From Lepus europaeus (Eukaryota; Chordata; Mammalia; Lagomorpha; Leporidae), in the NCBI RefSeq assembly GCF_033115175.1, contig NC_084836.1, positions 76,412,253-76,476,252 of the forward strand: a DNA stretch of 64,000 nt, given 5' to 3'. Both the position numbers and the translations under genes were made by a program. The notes under the pieces are model-generated. The model was given only the letters and a program-made list of their open reading frames with translations, was not told the DNA's origin and made no database searches. Shown here piece by piece: positions 18,221 to 28,659 of this stretch. Every line of letters begins with the position of its first letter. The stretch's first letter is position 1.

Positions 18221-18558
18221 TTTTTTAAAGACTTATTTATTTATTTGAAAGTCAGAGTTACACACAGAGAGAAGGAGAGGAAGAGAGAGAGAGAGAGAGG
18301 TCTTCCATCTGCTGGTTCAGTCTCCAATTGGCTCCAACAGCTGGAGCTGTGCTGATCCGAAGCCAGGAGCCAGGAGCTTCTTCCGGGTCTTCCATGTAGG
18401 TGCAGTGGCCCAAGGCCTTGGGCCATCTTCTACTGCTTTCCCAAGCCACAGCAGAGAGCTGGATCAGAAGTGGAGCAGCTGGGACTCGAACCAGCACCCA
18501 CAGGGGATGCTGGCACTGTAGGTGGTGGCTTTACCTGTAATGCACAGTGCTGTTCCCA
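18221..18558 (-). repeat. CSINE, antisense
   Basis: The full-length body ends at CACAGTGCTGTTCCC. It is flanked by AATGCTTTT (18213-18221 and 18562-18570), a probable target-site duplication. Confidence 0.9.
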
Positions 18559-18570
18559 CAAAAATGCTTT

Positions 18571-19339
18571 TAAAACCATAGCTGGAAATCTCTCACCTGC
18601 AGGAGGTGTGCTTGGCCTATGCCCACTGCCTGGGGTCTCCCACGAGTGCCCATTGGATAACTGGCACCAGGGCTCTTCAACACACAGTCCCCTTATGTCC
18701 CTGCCCGAATCACCAGCAGGTCAGACTGGAGTCTGGCCACAGGAAATAACTCAGGATGAACTTCTTTCAGTTTTCAAAAGGGTTTGGCAATGGAGATGTG
18801 GGCGTCAACATCCTGAAGGAGATTTCCAAAAATTACAATTTGTGAACAGCCAATTTGGAAAGCGTCCTAATGGGAATCTGTGTCCAATGCTGCCAGCTGC
18901 CCGGCGGTAACAGGAGGTGGCAGTCGATGTGCGGGAAACATTGAGGGACTATGCAGAGGTTTTCAGAAGTGACTGAACAAGCTGGAACAATGGATGCCTC
19001 TTGCTTGGGTGTGGCCGTGTAGCAAACAATGCAGTCCACTGGCTAACACCTTGTGCTTTGCTGCAGTCCTCACAGTGAATGAGAAAGGAAGTGAACTTGT
19101 CCAATGTGTCAGAAACGCACAGCCAAGAAGAGCTAAGACAGCCTTGGCGGGCAGGGTGAGGAACTTGGCCACGGAGCAGGGTTGTGATAGGCTGTGACAA
19201 TGATGGCTGTGTAATCCTGGCAGTGCACTGACCCAGAAGCAGGGTTTACTTGGGGATGAGTTATTGGGACAACTATTCCCACACATGAGGAAAGATGGAA
19301 CTTACCTGTATTGACACCTCACAAGGAAACAACTCCCAA
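18571..19339. other. Unique intergenic DNA
   Basis: No coding exon or clear repeat is visible. Confidence 0.4.
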
Positions 19340-19344
19340 GTGTG

Positions 19345-19565
19345 CAATCAACAGAAGTGTGGGGCAGAGGGGGGGAGGGGGCACGTCCATCTACTGATTC
19401 ACTCCCTAAATGCCCACAGTAGCCAGGGTTGAAGCTGGGAGCCAGGAACTCAATCCAGGTCTTGTATTGGCATCAGAAGTCAGAGCAGGGAACTGACCCT
19501 GGGCCTTCCAGTTTGGGCCACAGGTGTCTCAACCTCTGGACTTAACCACTAAGCACCCATCCAGG
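19345..19565 (-). repeat. Old CSINE fragment, antisense
   Basis: Body words such as CATCTACTGATTCACTCCC and the head end TTAACCACTAAGCACCC are recognisable but diverged; the tail is lost. Confidence 0.65.
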
Positions 19566-19759
19566 CAAAGCTTTTAGAGGTTTTGGTTTAGGAGATGCTC
19601 CAGGTACCCCCAAAATGTGGCTTAACACAATTGTTTTATTTGACTTACAATTTTTATGAGTCTCTCTCCCTCTCACTCTATCTCCACCCACCCACACACA
19701 CACTCATTGGTGGATACGTTATATACACAATCCACCCCTTTATCTCTCTCTCTCTCTCT

Positions 19760-20114
19760 AAGATTTTATTTATTTATTTATTTATTTGAGAGGTAGATTT
19801 ACAGACAGTGAGAGGGAGAGATAGAGAGAAAGGTCTTCCATCCGCTGGTTCACCCCCCAAATGGCTGTAAAGACTGGAGCTGCGCTGATCTGAAGCCAGG
19901 AGCCAGAAAGTTCTTCCAGGTCTCCCACATGGCTGCAGGGGCCCAAGCACTCGGACCATCCTCCACTGCTTTCCCAGCCTCCATCCTCCACTGCTTTCCC
20001 AGGCCACAGCAGAGAGCTGGATCAGAACAGGAGCAGGGGCTAGAACCAGCGCCCATATGGGATGCCGGCACTGCAGACAGAGGATTAACCTGCTGAGCCA
20101 CAGTGCCAACCCCC
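19760..20114 (-). repeat. CSINE, antisense, with internal duplication
   Basis: The element is full length, reversed. The words CATCCTCCACTGCTTTCCCA occur twice in tandem (about 19957-20002), lengthening the copy. It is flanked by CTTTATCTCT (19738-19747 and 20117-20126). Confidence 0.9.
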
Positions 20115-20137
20115 ACCTTTATCTCTCTCTCTCTTTT

Positions 20138-20475
20138 TCTTTTCTTTTCTTTTTTTTTTTTTGACAGGCAGAGTTAGACAGTGAGAGAGAAAGACAGAGA
20201 AAGGTCTTCCTTCCGTTGGTTCACCCCCCAAATGGCCGCCACAGCTGGCGCTGCGCCGATCCAAAGCCAGGAGCCAGGTGCCTCTCCCGGTCTCCCATGT
20301 GGGTGCAGGGCCCAAGCACCTGGGCCATTCTCCACTGCCTTCCCAGGCCACAACAGAGAGCTGGATTGGAAGAGGAGCAACCGGAGCAGAATCCAGTGCC
20401 TCAACAAGGGACTAGAATCCAGGGTGCCGGCGCCGCAGGTGGAGGATTAGCCTACTGAGCCTCGGCGCCGGCCCC
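20138..20475 (-). repeat. CSINE, young subfamily, antisense
   Basis: The poly-T plus GACAGGCAGAGTTAGACAGT marks the young subfamily. The head is reversed at 20455-20475. It is flanked by CTTTATCTCT (20117-20126 and 20476-20485), the same word that flanks the preceding SINE. Confidence 0.92.
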
Positions 20476-21091
20476 CTTTATCTCTTAATACTGTGTGTCT
20501 TTCTAAGAATCAGAACATTTTCTTACATAACCTGAATAGTTATCAACTTCATAATACCTACATGCAGTACTTTAACTTAAATCTCAATACCATATTCCAA
20601 ACATGAATAGGATACCTGATTCTAAATCGAAGCACGATTTTATCCAATATAATGCACTTTCAAATACAACATCCAACACGCATAACACAGGATATTCTAA
20701 TCTGAACACCCCACTTTCCTCTAAGGCAACACAGCATTGGTTACAATATTCTAAATCTGAAACGGAGACTAGTTTCTGACTCACACTGCAGCTGGTCTAG
20801 AGTTGTGTAGCCCGTTGAACTGTCGTGCTCCTTACATCCGGAACAAGCCTCAGCCTCTTGATCTTTGAGAACAAAACCCAGGCCACAGCAAGGGCGAAGC
20901 AACAGCAGCAGCAAACTGCTCACCCGGAAACACCTGTCCTTGTCACGTGTCCACCGGCCTGCACCTTGGCTGCAGGGAGCCCCGCCCCAAAGAGCGGGGC
21001 GCTGCTCTGACGCTGGCTCCTGGAGTCTGGTCCAAGAGCACTGGTGGCCAGCTGCCTCCTCCCAGCCTCCCCTCTCAATAAACAGCGAACG

Positions 21092-21109
21092 GGCGCCCCC
21101 TGTTGGCAC
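21092..21109 (-). promoter_or_regulatory. CTCF-like motif, minus orientation
   Basis: Read on the minus strand the site is TGCCAACAGGGGGCGCCC, matching the CTCF core CCASYAGRKGGCRSY with one mismatch. Occupancy is not shown by sequence. Confidence 0.5.
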
Positions 21110-21235
21110 TCACGGTTGATAGCGTCTGTCTCGACTCCAGGCGCCCCGGCGGATGGGGGCGGGAAGGAAATGGGGGCGGGGATGTCCTTATAAGGTCCAG
21201 GAATTCATGTGGTCTGGCCCTCCCATGGCACCCGC

Positions 21236-21345
21236 CGGCAGGACTGGAAATTCAATCAATCTCCAGCAGGCTAATTTGTAAGTTGATCATTTTGTAAGGC
21301 CCCAAAAATGGTGCTATAATTATCCACATGGCCCTGGGCAGGAAA
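21236..21345. promoter_or_regulatory. Candidate conserved non-coding element
   Basis: An AT-rich patch (ATTCAATCAATC, CTAATTTG, TTGATCATTTTG, GCTATAATTATCC) sits inside GC-rich DNA about 5 kb downstream of VSX1. Homeobox-type words are frequent. This is a composition-based guess. Confidence 0.3.
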
Positions 21346-21731
21346 GAAGTTTCCCCACCGCTGCAAGTCACAGCCCAACATCTGTGTGGGGACAGATTTC
21401 TCTTCTGCCCCTCCTGTGAGTCCCCAGCTCGCAGCTGTGGTCGCCTCCTGCTGGAAGCCCGGTCACAGCCCAGCTTTCACATAGCTGCTGCAGAATTGTT
21501 CCGCCTCCTGCGGGTGTGCTCCGGGTTTTCTTCACTGTCTCCTTCCAGAGCTCCAGACGCGTGCTTGTTTCTTTGGGTGTCGTGTGTTCCCGAGTGCAGT
21601 TTTGCATCGTCTTCCCCAAAATTCCTGTTCTTTTGATCCTGTGTGGTGATTTCTACTTGGGGAGGGGGTGGGGTTGAACGCAGAGTTATCACTGATGTGT
21701 CATTTGGACCTACTGCTTGATCTCATTTTAT

Positions 21732-22040
21732 TTTTAAAAAATATTTATTTATTTATTTGAAAGGCAAGTTACAGAGAGGCAGAGGTGGAGAGAAAGAGAA
21801 AGGTCTTCCATCCGCTGGTTCCCTCCCCAGATAGCCACAATGGCCAGAGCTGCGCTGATCCGAAGCCAGGAGCCAGGAGCTTCTTCCGGGTCTCCCATGC
21901 GGGTGCAGGTGCCCAAGGACTTGGGCCATCTTCCACTGCTTCCCCAGGCCATAGCAGAGAGCTGGATTAGAAGTGGAGCAGCCAAGACTCCAGCTAATCC
22001 CATATGGGATGCCAGTGTTTCAGGCAGCGGCAGCCCCTAC
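21732..22040 (-). repeat. CSINE, antisense
   Basis: TTTAAAAAATATTTATTTAT starts the reversed tail and the body runs to about GGCAGCGGCAGCCCC. The head is partly degraded. Confidence 0.85.
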
Positions 22041-22132
22041 GGACAAGATTTTAAGGAACACCTGTTTTTCTGGTTGACTTGTCCTATGGAAGATCAGAAG
22101 CATCGGATTGCCTAGATGGGATACAAGCAGCA

Positions 22133-22312
22133 TTATTTATGTTTTTATTTATCTATCTATTTGACACTCAGAGGAAGAGGGAGAGAGGGAGGAAGACAGA
22201 AAGAGCTCCAATAAGCTGGTTCACTCCTTGCCTGCAATCCAGGTCTCCCACGTGGGTAGCAGAAGCCCAGTGACTTGAGCCTCACTGCTGCCTCCCTGGA
22301 TTTAAAGGGAAG
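22133..22312 (-). repeat. CSINE fragment, antisense
   Basis: The reversed tail (TTTATTTATCTATCTATTTG) and part of the body are present; the middle is shortened. A CTCF-like motif begins about 10 bp beyond its end. Confidence 0.65.
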
Positions 22313-22320
22313 GGTAGATT

Positions 22321-22340
22321 CCCACCAGCAGGTGGCAGTG
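22321..22340 (+). promoter_or_regulatory. CTCF-like motif, plus orientation
   Basis: CCCACCAGCAGGTGGCAGTG contains CCAGCAGGTGGCAGT, a full match to the CTCF core CCASYAGRKGGCRSY. Together with the minus-oriented motif at 21092 it forms a divergent pair 1.2 kb apart between VSX1 and ACSS1. Confidence 0.55.
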
Positions 22341-22572
22341 TTGGCCATCTTTACAACATCTCAGTCGGCACCCTCAAAGAAATTTGATGGATGCTATTAG
22401 CTCCTGATCAATACACACATACCCTCCCAGGTTCCCAGTTGGAGTTTTCAGGGTAGGGCCACGTTTAACTTGTCCTTGGAGCCCGCAAGGGGTGACCTCA
22501 GAAAAAAGCACCATCCAGTCCAGACATGGGCATGTGTTTGCTGACTAACTCCTTCCTGGCTTGTGGGCTCTT

Positions 22573-22902
22573 TTTTTTTTTTTTTTAAACAGGCAGAGTG
22601 GATAGTGAGAGAGAGACAGAGAGAAAGGTGTTCCTTTTTGCCGTTGGTTCACCCTCCAATGGCCGCTGCAGCTGGCGCATCACGCTGATCCGAAGTCAGG
22701 AGCCAGGTGCTTCTCCTGGTCTCCCATGCGGGTGCAGGACCCAAGCACTTGGGCCATCCTCCACTGCCTTCCCGGGTCATAGCAGAGAGCTGGCCTGGAA
22801 GAGGGGCAACCGGGATAGAATCCGGCGCCCCAACCGGGACTAGAACCCTGTGTGCCAGCGCCGCAAGGTGGAGGATTAGCCTGTTGAGCCACAGCGCCGG
22901 CA
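22573..22902 (-). repeat. CSINE, young subfamily, antisense
   Basis: The element is full length and flanked by a perfect 12-bp duplication, TTGTGGGCTCTT (22561-22572 and 22903-22914). Confidence 0.95.
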
Positions 22903-22914
22903 TTGTGGGCTCTT

Positions 22915-23770
22915 GTATCACAAATCCTCATGCCTGGCTTTCAGGTGAGAGGCTGGGACACCCAGACAGAAGTTCCTGGGGCCATCGGCAGAGATTGCAA
23001 TGGCAAATACAAGCTGTCTTTGCCACCTCGGGCAGGGCTAAGAGACTGATGGCTCAGATCTGTCCCCAAGGCTGGTCATGGTCTCCCTCCCTCCCCTCAC
23101 CTGGAGGAGCCAGGATGCAGGGTGCTTGCTGCAACAACCAGCTTCTGAGCAGCAGAGGAAACTTCGAGAAGGTCATGAAAACACACGCAATGCAACAAGC
23201 CAGGTGTAGATGTCAATCTGTTTTGTAACCGAGAAAGGGATTTCAGTCCAGATAACACAGAGGCGCAACTCAAAATCCAGAGCCCAGGCATGCGAGACCC
23301 TGGCGTATTGGCTAATCCGTGCCGACCAGCTGACGCCACTGGGCAGCATCTCAATCAAGTAAACCACATTCTTGCCGATGGCAATGCGCCTGGAATGTGC
23401 AGCGTGGACATAGCAGCCAGCACCAGCGAGGCAGCAGCGTGCGCTGTTCTTGACCAACGGCATCGTTGCCACATTTATAGCAGCCTCCCCTTTCCCTCCT
23501 TTGTGCAGCCATTCAGCCTGCCCAGAGCACAACAGGTGCTTCCAAGAAGCCACCATCACCTGGCTCCAACACACTTCTTCATTTTCAAGCTCCTGCTTTC
23601 TAGGTTGACACGGAAACACACACTTATCTTTTTAAACCCCCTACCCCCCACTTTTCATGAACTAGATCACCGGGGCCTTGAGTGACAGCTGGTGGCACCT
23701 CCCCCAGAGCAAGGAACTCCCCAGGGGGGTAGCTCAGGCCCCCAGGATTGGAGGCGTTGGAGTTTATTCC
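22915..23770. other. Unique intergenic DNA
   Basis: A reverse frame at 23173-23619 is open for 148 codons, but it matches nothing I recognise and lacks splice or codon support. The stretch is otherwise featureless. Confidence 0.35.
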
Positions 23771-23771
23771 T

Positions 23772-24010
23772 AAAGTTTTATTTATTTGAATGGCAGAGTG
23801 ACACACACAAATACACACTATATACACACACACACAGAGACTTTTTCATTCCTCTGGTTTACTCCCTAAATGGCCACAATGGCTGGGGCTGGGCCAGGCT
23901 GAAGCCAGGAGCCAGCAACTCCACCCGGGTCTCCCGTGTAGGTGGCAGGAAGCCATCTTCTGCTGCTTTTCCAGACACTGAGATTCTTGCTCTGACCCCG
24001 TTTGGGCCCT
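23772..24010 (-). repeat. Old CSINE, antisense
   Basis: The tail AAAGTTTTATTTATTTGAAT and the body to about CCTACAGGTGCAGGC are present, with CA-rich expansion at 23799-23837. Confidence 0.7.
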
Positions 24011-25134
24011 ACAGGTGCAGGCAATCAGCAGACTGGTGCTTCTGGGTGTCAATGGTTCTGTCTGTCTTGGTGACTTGTGACATCCTCCCTGTGGGTGTGT
24101 GGCCGGCAGTGTCGCTACCACAGGGACTAGAGGGAGTTACCTAGAGTTGTTCGGATTGCTGTGGGTGGGGTCTGGTTAGCAAATACCCAGCCTGTGTGGG
24201 GGCCGACCCCGCCTCCGAGTCCATCAGGACCCCTACCCTGCAGAATGGAAGGCCACGCATGTGCACCTGCTGGGATTATGGTACACAGACTGGGGTTCCT
24301 GTGAGGCTCTGGGGGTATGACAGCTGTTGGAGGGTGTCACAGAGTCCACAGGGGAGTCTACAGAGGCTCCCACCATTCACGGCTACCCTTGAGTCATGGG
24401 AACTGGGTTTGTCTCCCACGGCCTCCCCTCGACTCCGTGAAGCCACCATTCCCTGGACTCGGTGCTTCAGGGTCCTCTCGTTCCTCCGGCTCCCCTCAGC
24501 ATGGGAACCGCGGATTCGGGGCTTTGTTTTTGTTTCGGAACTAGGGCTCAGGCCATCCCCCGCCCTGGCCGGCCGCGACTGTGCTGGGCGCAGGTGCAAT
24601 ACGAAGCTGATAGCTGTGGTGCCAGGCCCCACGGGTATCCTTAGAGAGGAGTGAGGGAGAGGGAGGGCCAAGGGGTCAAGAGAACAGCAGCAGGAAGAGG
24701 TGCAGGACAGAAGGACATGAGCTCCCACATTCTGTGTGGAGACCACCACTCAGCAGGGAACCCGTGGTGCCTTGTGACCCTGGGTCGGGGTCTCAGGGGA
24801 TCTGTCATCAACCAAGACTGCTTCCTATGTTAAGATGAAGGCCGATGTTGTAGACTGAGCTCCTCCCGGGCCTCCCATGGACCAGGCTAAAAATCAAAAT
24901 GGCGTCACTCACACTCAAATCCCCTGAGTGCAGCCAGGCCGGCGCCACGCTGCCCATCTGACCCCCTGAACGCTCAGGATTAGAGAGACGAGGGCCCAGG
25001 CTCCCAAACGGACCAGTTTGCACTGGCATGAGGCCCATGTTCCCTCTACCTTAACCCTTACGCAAAGCAGGAAGCCTGTGGCCAGCTGATCCTGACCAGC
25101 TATTTTTCCATTGTCTCTCTCTGTTCTTACCTTA
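24011..25134. other. Unique intergenic DNA
   Basis: No exon is recognised. The part 24840-25130 has a composition suggesting an old LTR, but no boundary can be given. Confidence 0.35.
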
Positions 25135-25148
25135 GGAGCAAAGTAACT

Positions 25149-25419
25149 TTTTTTTTTTTTTTTTGACAGGCAGAGTTAGACAGTGAGAGAGAAAGACAGA
25201 GAGAAAGGTCTTCCTTCCGTTGGTTCACCCCCCAAAAGGCCGCTACTGCCGGCGCTGTGCCGATCCGAAGCCAGGAGCCAGGTGCTTCCTCCTGGTCTCC
25301 CATGCGGGTGCAGGGCCCAAGCACCTGGGCCATCCTCCACTGCCTTCCCAGGCCACAGCAGAGAGCTGGACTAGAAGAGGGGCAACTGGGACAGAACCAG
25401 CACCCCAACCAGGACTTGC
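25149..25419 (-). repeat. CSINE, young subfamily, 5'-truncated
   Basis: The poly-T and GACAGGCAGAGTTAGACAGT begin the reversed element, which stops at CCCCAACCAGGACTTGC without the tRNA-like head. A perfect 14-bp duplication, GGAGCAAAGTAACT, flanks it (25135-25148 and 25420-25433). The truncation is therefore original, from incomplete reverse transcription. Confidence 0.96.
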
Positions 25420-25599
25420 GGAGCAAAGTAACTGACAACGACCGAGGCCCTTTTTCTTCTTTTGTTTCTGCTTTCCCTCAGCCCTTCTCAGACTGTGAAG
25501 CCCACCAGGACAGCGGAACACTTAATCTATGTCAGGGAGTGAAGTGTTGCCTCGTTCTGGGATTTTTTTTAAAAAGGCCAATTAAGATAGAAGGAATTG

Positions 25600-25886
25600 G
25601 GGTTGGTGCCGCGGCTCACTAGGCTAATCCTCCGCCTGTGGCGCCGGCACACCGGGTTCTAGTCCCGGTGGGGGCGCCGGATTCTGTCCCTGTTGCTCCT
25701 CTTCCAGTCCAGCTCTCTGCTGTGGCCCGGGAGGGCAGTGGAGGATGGCCCAAGTCCTTGGGCCCTGCACCCCATGGGAGACCAGGATAAGCACCTGGCT
25801 CCTGGCTTCAGATCGGCACAGTGCGCCAGTCACAACGCGCCGGCTATAGTGGCCACTTAGGGGGTGAACCAACGGAAAATGGAAGA

Positions 25887-25917
<31 letters not shown>

Positions 25918-25960
25918 AACTCTGCCTGTCCAAAAACAAAACAAAACAAAACACACGCAC
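25600..25960 (+). repeat. CSINE, young subfamily
   Basis: The head GGTTGGTGCCGCGGCTCACT, the body and the tail AACTCTGCCTGTCC are present, followed by AAAAC repeats. Confidence 0.9.
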
Positions 25961-25981
25961 ACACACAAAAACAAAAGATAG

Positions 25982-26312
25982 GGGCGGGATCAGCGCTGTG
26001 GCACAGGAGGTTAATCCTCCGCCTGCTGTGCTGGCATCCTATATGAGTGCCGGTTTGAGACCCGGCTGCTCCACTTCTGATCCAGCTCTCTGCTATGGAC
26101 TGGGAAAGCAGTAGAAGATGGCCCAAGGCCTTGGGCCCCTGCACCCGCGTGGGAGACCCAGAAGAAGCTCCTGGCTCCTGGCTTCGGATCAGCACAGCTC
26201 CAGCCATCGCTGCCATTTGGGGAGGGAACCAGTGGATAGAAGACCTTTCGCTCTCTCTCCCTCTGTCTGTTACTCTACCTATCAAATAAATAAAATAACT
26301 TAAAAAAAAAAG
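25982..26312 (+). repeat. CSINE
   Basis: The element is full length from GGGCGGGATCAGCGCTGTGG to the tail AATAAATAAAATAACTTAAA. It follows the previous SINE in the same orientation. Confidence 0.9.
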
Positions 26313-26320
26313 ATAGTTGG

Positions 26321-26625
26321 GGGCAGGCATTGTTGTACAGCAGGTTAAGCCGACACTTGGGACATCAGCATTCGTTATCGAAGTGTCTGGTTTGAGTTCT
26401 GGCTGCTCCACACTTCTGTTCCAGCTTCCTGCTCATGTGCCAGGGTTGTTGAATGATGGCCTGAGTTGCTGACATTGAGGTGGGGGACCTGGATGGAGTT
26501 ATTGGCTCCTGGTCTCACCCTGGCATGGCTGTGGTTATTGCAAGCATTTGGGAAGCGAACCAGCAGACAGAAGCGATCTCTCTTTCTCTCTCTGTGTCAC
26601 TCTGTGTTTTAAAGAAACACACCTT
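26321..26625 (+). repeat. Old CSINE
   Basis: A diverged head (GGGGCAGGCATTGTTGTACA) and body are present; the tail ends near TTTTAAAGAAAC. It is the third SINE in a row on the + strand. Confidence 0.8.
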
Positions 26626-26640
26626 AGAAAGAGAGAGAGA

Positions 26641-27336
26641 TTGTAAAGTGGATTGCTGTAATCTTGCCCTTTAATCATCAGGGGCAACCAGGTGCTCCAG
26701 ATGCCTGAGAAATGTGGAGGGGAGGGGAAGCAGCTGCCACAGCCCCCAGAGCCGCTGAGCCCACCAGTCCTGGAAGCAGACAGCTGTGGCCCTGCTTCCT
26801 TGCAGCTGCCTGGCCTCAGTGGGCTCCTGTGCTCAGTGTCCCAACACGGGAAGCAGGGAACAGGAGCAGGCAGTCGCGAAGGAGCTGGTGGTAGGCACCC
26901 ATGGCTGCTGCTTTGCTGCCTCTGCCTGTAGCATAGCTCTGAGACTGCAGACAAACCCCCAGATCCCCCTGGAAACTTCTCTAGTCTTTCCCAATTCCCC
27001 TGCCTGCGCCTGCCCACCAACGCAAGGCCTTCCAAAAGGTCACAGAAAATGCCTGTTATGAAAAAAAAATGATGCATACATCTCAATTCCACGCTCCCAT
27101 GAACTTTCCCAAGTCTCCTTGCCCAGCTTTCAGCCACGGGTCCTGTCCTGTGGTTCAGATGGCCTGCAGCCTTGCTCAGGAGCACCTCAGGAAGCAGCTG
27201 TGAGGGCACGGGGCCTGGGGGTGGGGGTGGGGTTCAATCTTCTTCCAGTTCTGGGAGAGCTGGATGGCAGGCTGCCAGAGCCCCAGGCTGCTGCAGGGAC
27301 GACCTTGGCCTGAGGCTATGACACTGGGAGGTTGCC

Positions 27337-27372
<36 letters not shown>

Positions 27373-28002
27373 ATAAGTTGGACAGCAGGAAGTGTAATTC
27401 TGCACCATCTGGTTGGCTCTGAAATGTTTTGTGTACACGTAATCACTTCTGTCCCCAGCCCGAGAGGAAAAGGGTGGTGTGTCTTTATTTTAAAACAGAG
27501 TTCATACTATGTACTCTTTCCACCACAAAAGTAGAGACATTTAGAAAACGAAAGTAAGAGAGAGACATCACCTGGGCACCCTCACCCCCAAACCTGCAGG
27601 CTTTTATCTGCTTAGTCTTTCCATCTGATGAGCCCTTGGAGGGTGTTGGCTCATAAGCAAACAACAAGATAAACAAAGCTGATATAGAGTGGTATGCAAG
27701 CAGGGGTTGGGACCAGGGAATTTTATGTGGGCAACAAAGAACCCTGAAGGAAGTGAGAGGGGCATCTGTGTGGACATTTCAGACCGGGCACTCCAGGCAG
27801 AAGGGACAGCATGTGCAAAGGTCCTGTGGTAAGAGCCTACTGTGATGGCTGCAGAGACAAGAGGAGACTGGTATGGCTGGAACCCAAGTGAGCCAGGGGA
27901 AGGAAGAGAAGGGCAGGCCCTGGAAGGGGGGAGGCTGGCCCAGCGAGGGCAATGCTTCTCAAACTTGCTCTGCAACAGGTCCTTTTTAAAAATGCAGGCC
28001 CA
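26641..28002. other. Unique intergenic DNA with an old repeat
   Basis: A CT repeat is at 27335-27372. The part 27770-27905 (CAGCATGTGCAAAGG and neighbours) resembles an ancient interspersed repeat, possibly L2. No exon was recognised. Confidence 0.4.
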
Positions 28003-28313
28003 GGGGCTGGCACTGTGGTGCAGTAGGTTAAGCCACTGCCTGCAACGTCAGCATCCCATATGACAATGGGTGCCAGTCCCAGCTGCTCCATTTCGAATCC
28101 AGCTCCCTGCTGTGGTGCCTGGGAGAGCAGTGAAAGATGGTCAAAGTGCTTGGGCCACTGCACCCCATGTGGGAGACTTGGCTAGAGTTCCAGGTTCCTG
28201 TCCCTGTCCCAGCCCTAGCCCCAGCTGTTGCAGCCATTTGGGGAGGTGAACCAGTGGATGGAAAACATTCTCTTTCTCCCTCCCCCTCCCTCTATAACTC
28301 TGCCTTTCAAATA
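28003..28313 (+). repeat. Old CSINE
   Basis: The head GGGGCTGGCACTGTGGTGCA runs to the tail CTTTCAAATACATAAACTC, which is interrupted by the next SINE. Confidence 0.9.
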
Positions 28314-28329
28314 CATAAACTCTTTTTTT

Positions 28330-28643
28330 TTTTTAATTTATTTTTTGTCAGGCAGAGTGGACAGTGAGAGAGAGAGACAGAGAGAAAGGTCTTCCTTTTG
28401 CCGCTGGTTCACCCTCCAATGGCCGCCACGGTAGGCGCGCTGCGGCCAGCGCACCGCGCTGATCCAATGGCAGGAGCCAGGTACTTATCCTGGTCTCCCA
28501 TGGGGTGCAGGGCCCAAGGACTTGGGCCATCCTCCACTGCAAGAGGGGCGACCGGGACAGGATCGGTGCCCTGACCGGGACTAGAACCCGGTGTGCCGGC
28601 GCCGCAAGGCGGAGGATTAGCCTAGTGAGACGCGGCGCCGGCC
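28330..28643 (-). repeat. CSINE, young subfamily, inside older SINE tail
   Basis: The reversed element is flanked by CATAAACTCTTTTTTT (28314-28329 and 28644-28659), a 16-bp duplication of the older SINE's tail, which dates it as the later insertion. The body lacks about 40 bp of the usual middle (near 28540). Confidence 0.93.
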
Positions 28644-28659
28644 CATAAACTCTTTTTTT

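Larger units (their letters stand above)
20486..21731. other. Unique intergenic DNA with candidate regulatory patches
   Basis: The part to 20760 is AT-rich. The part 20820-21600 is GC-rich with a CTCF-like motif at 21092-21109 and an AT-rich patch at 21236-21345 containing ATTATCC and TAATTA-like words. No exon was recognised. Confidence 0.45.

Noticed and set aside
23173-23619. 148-codon reverse frame in unique DNA
   Set aside because: No family resemblance, no promoter or splice evidence; the length is within chance for this base composition.
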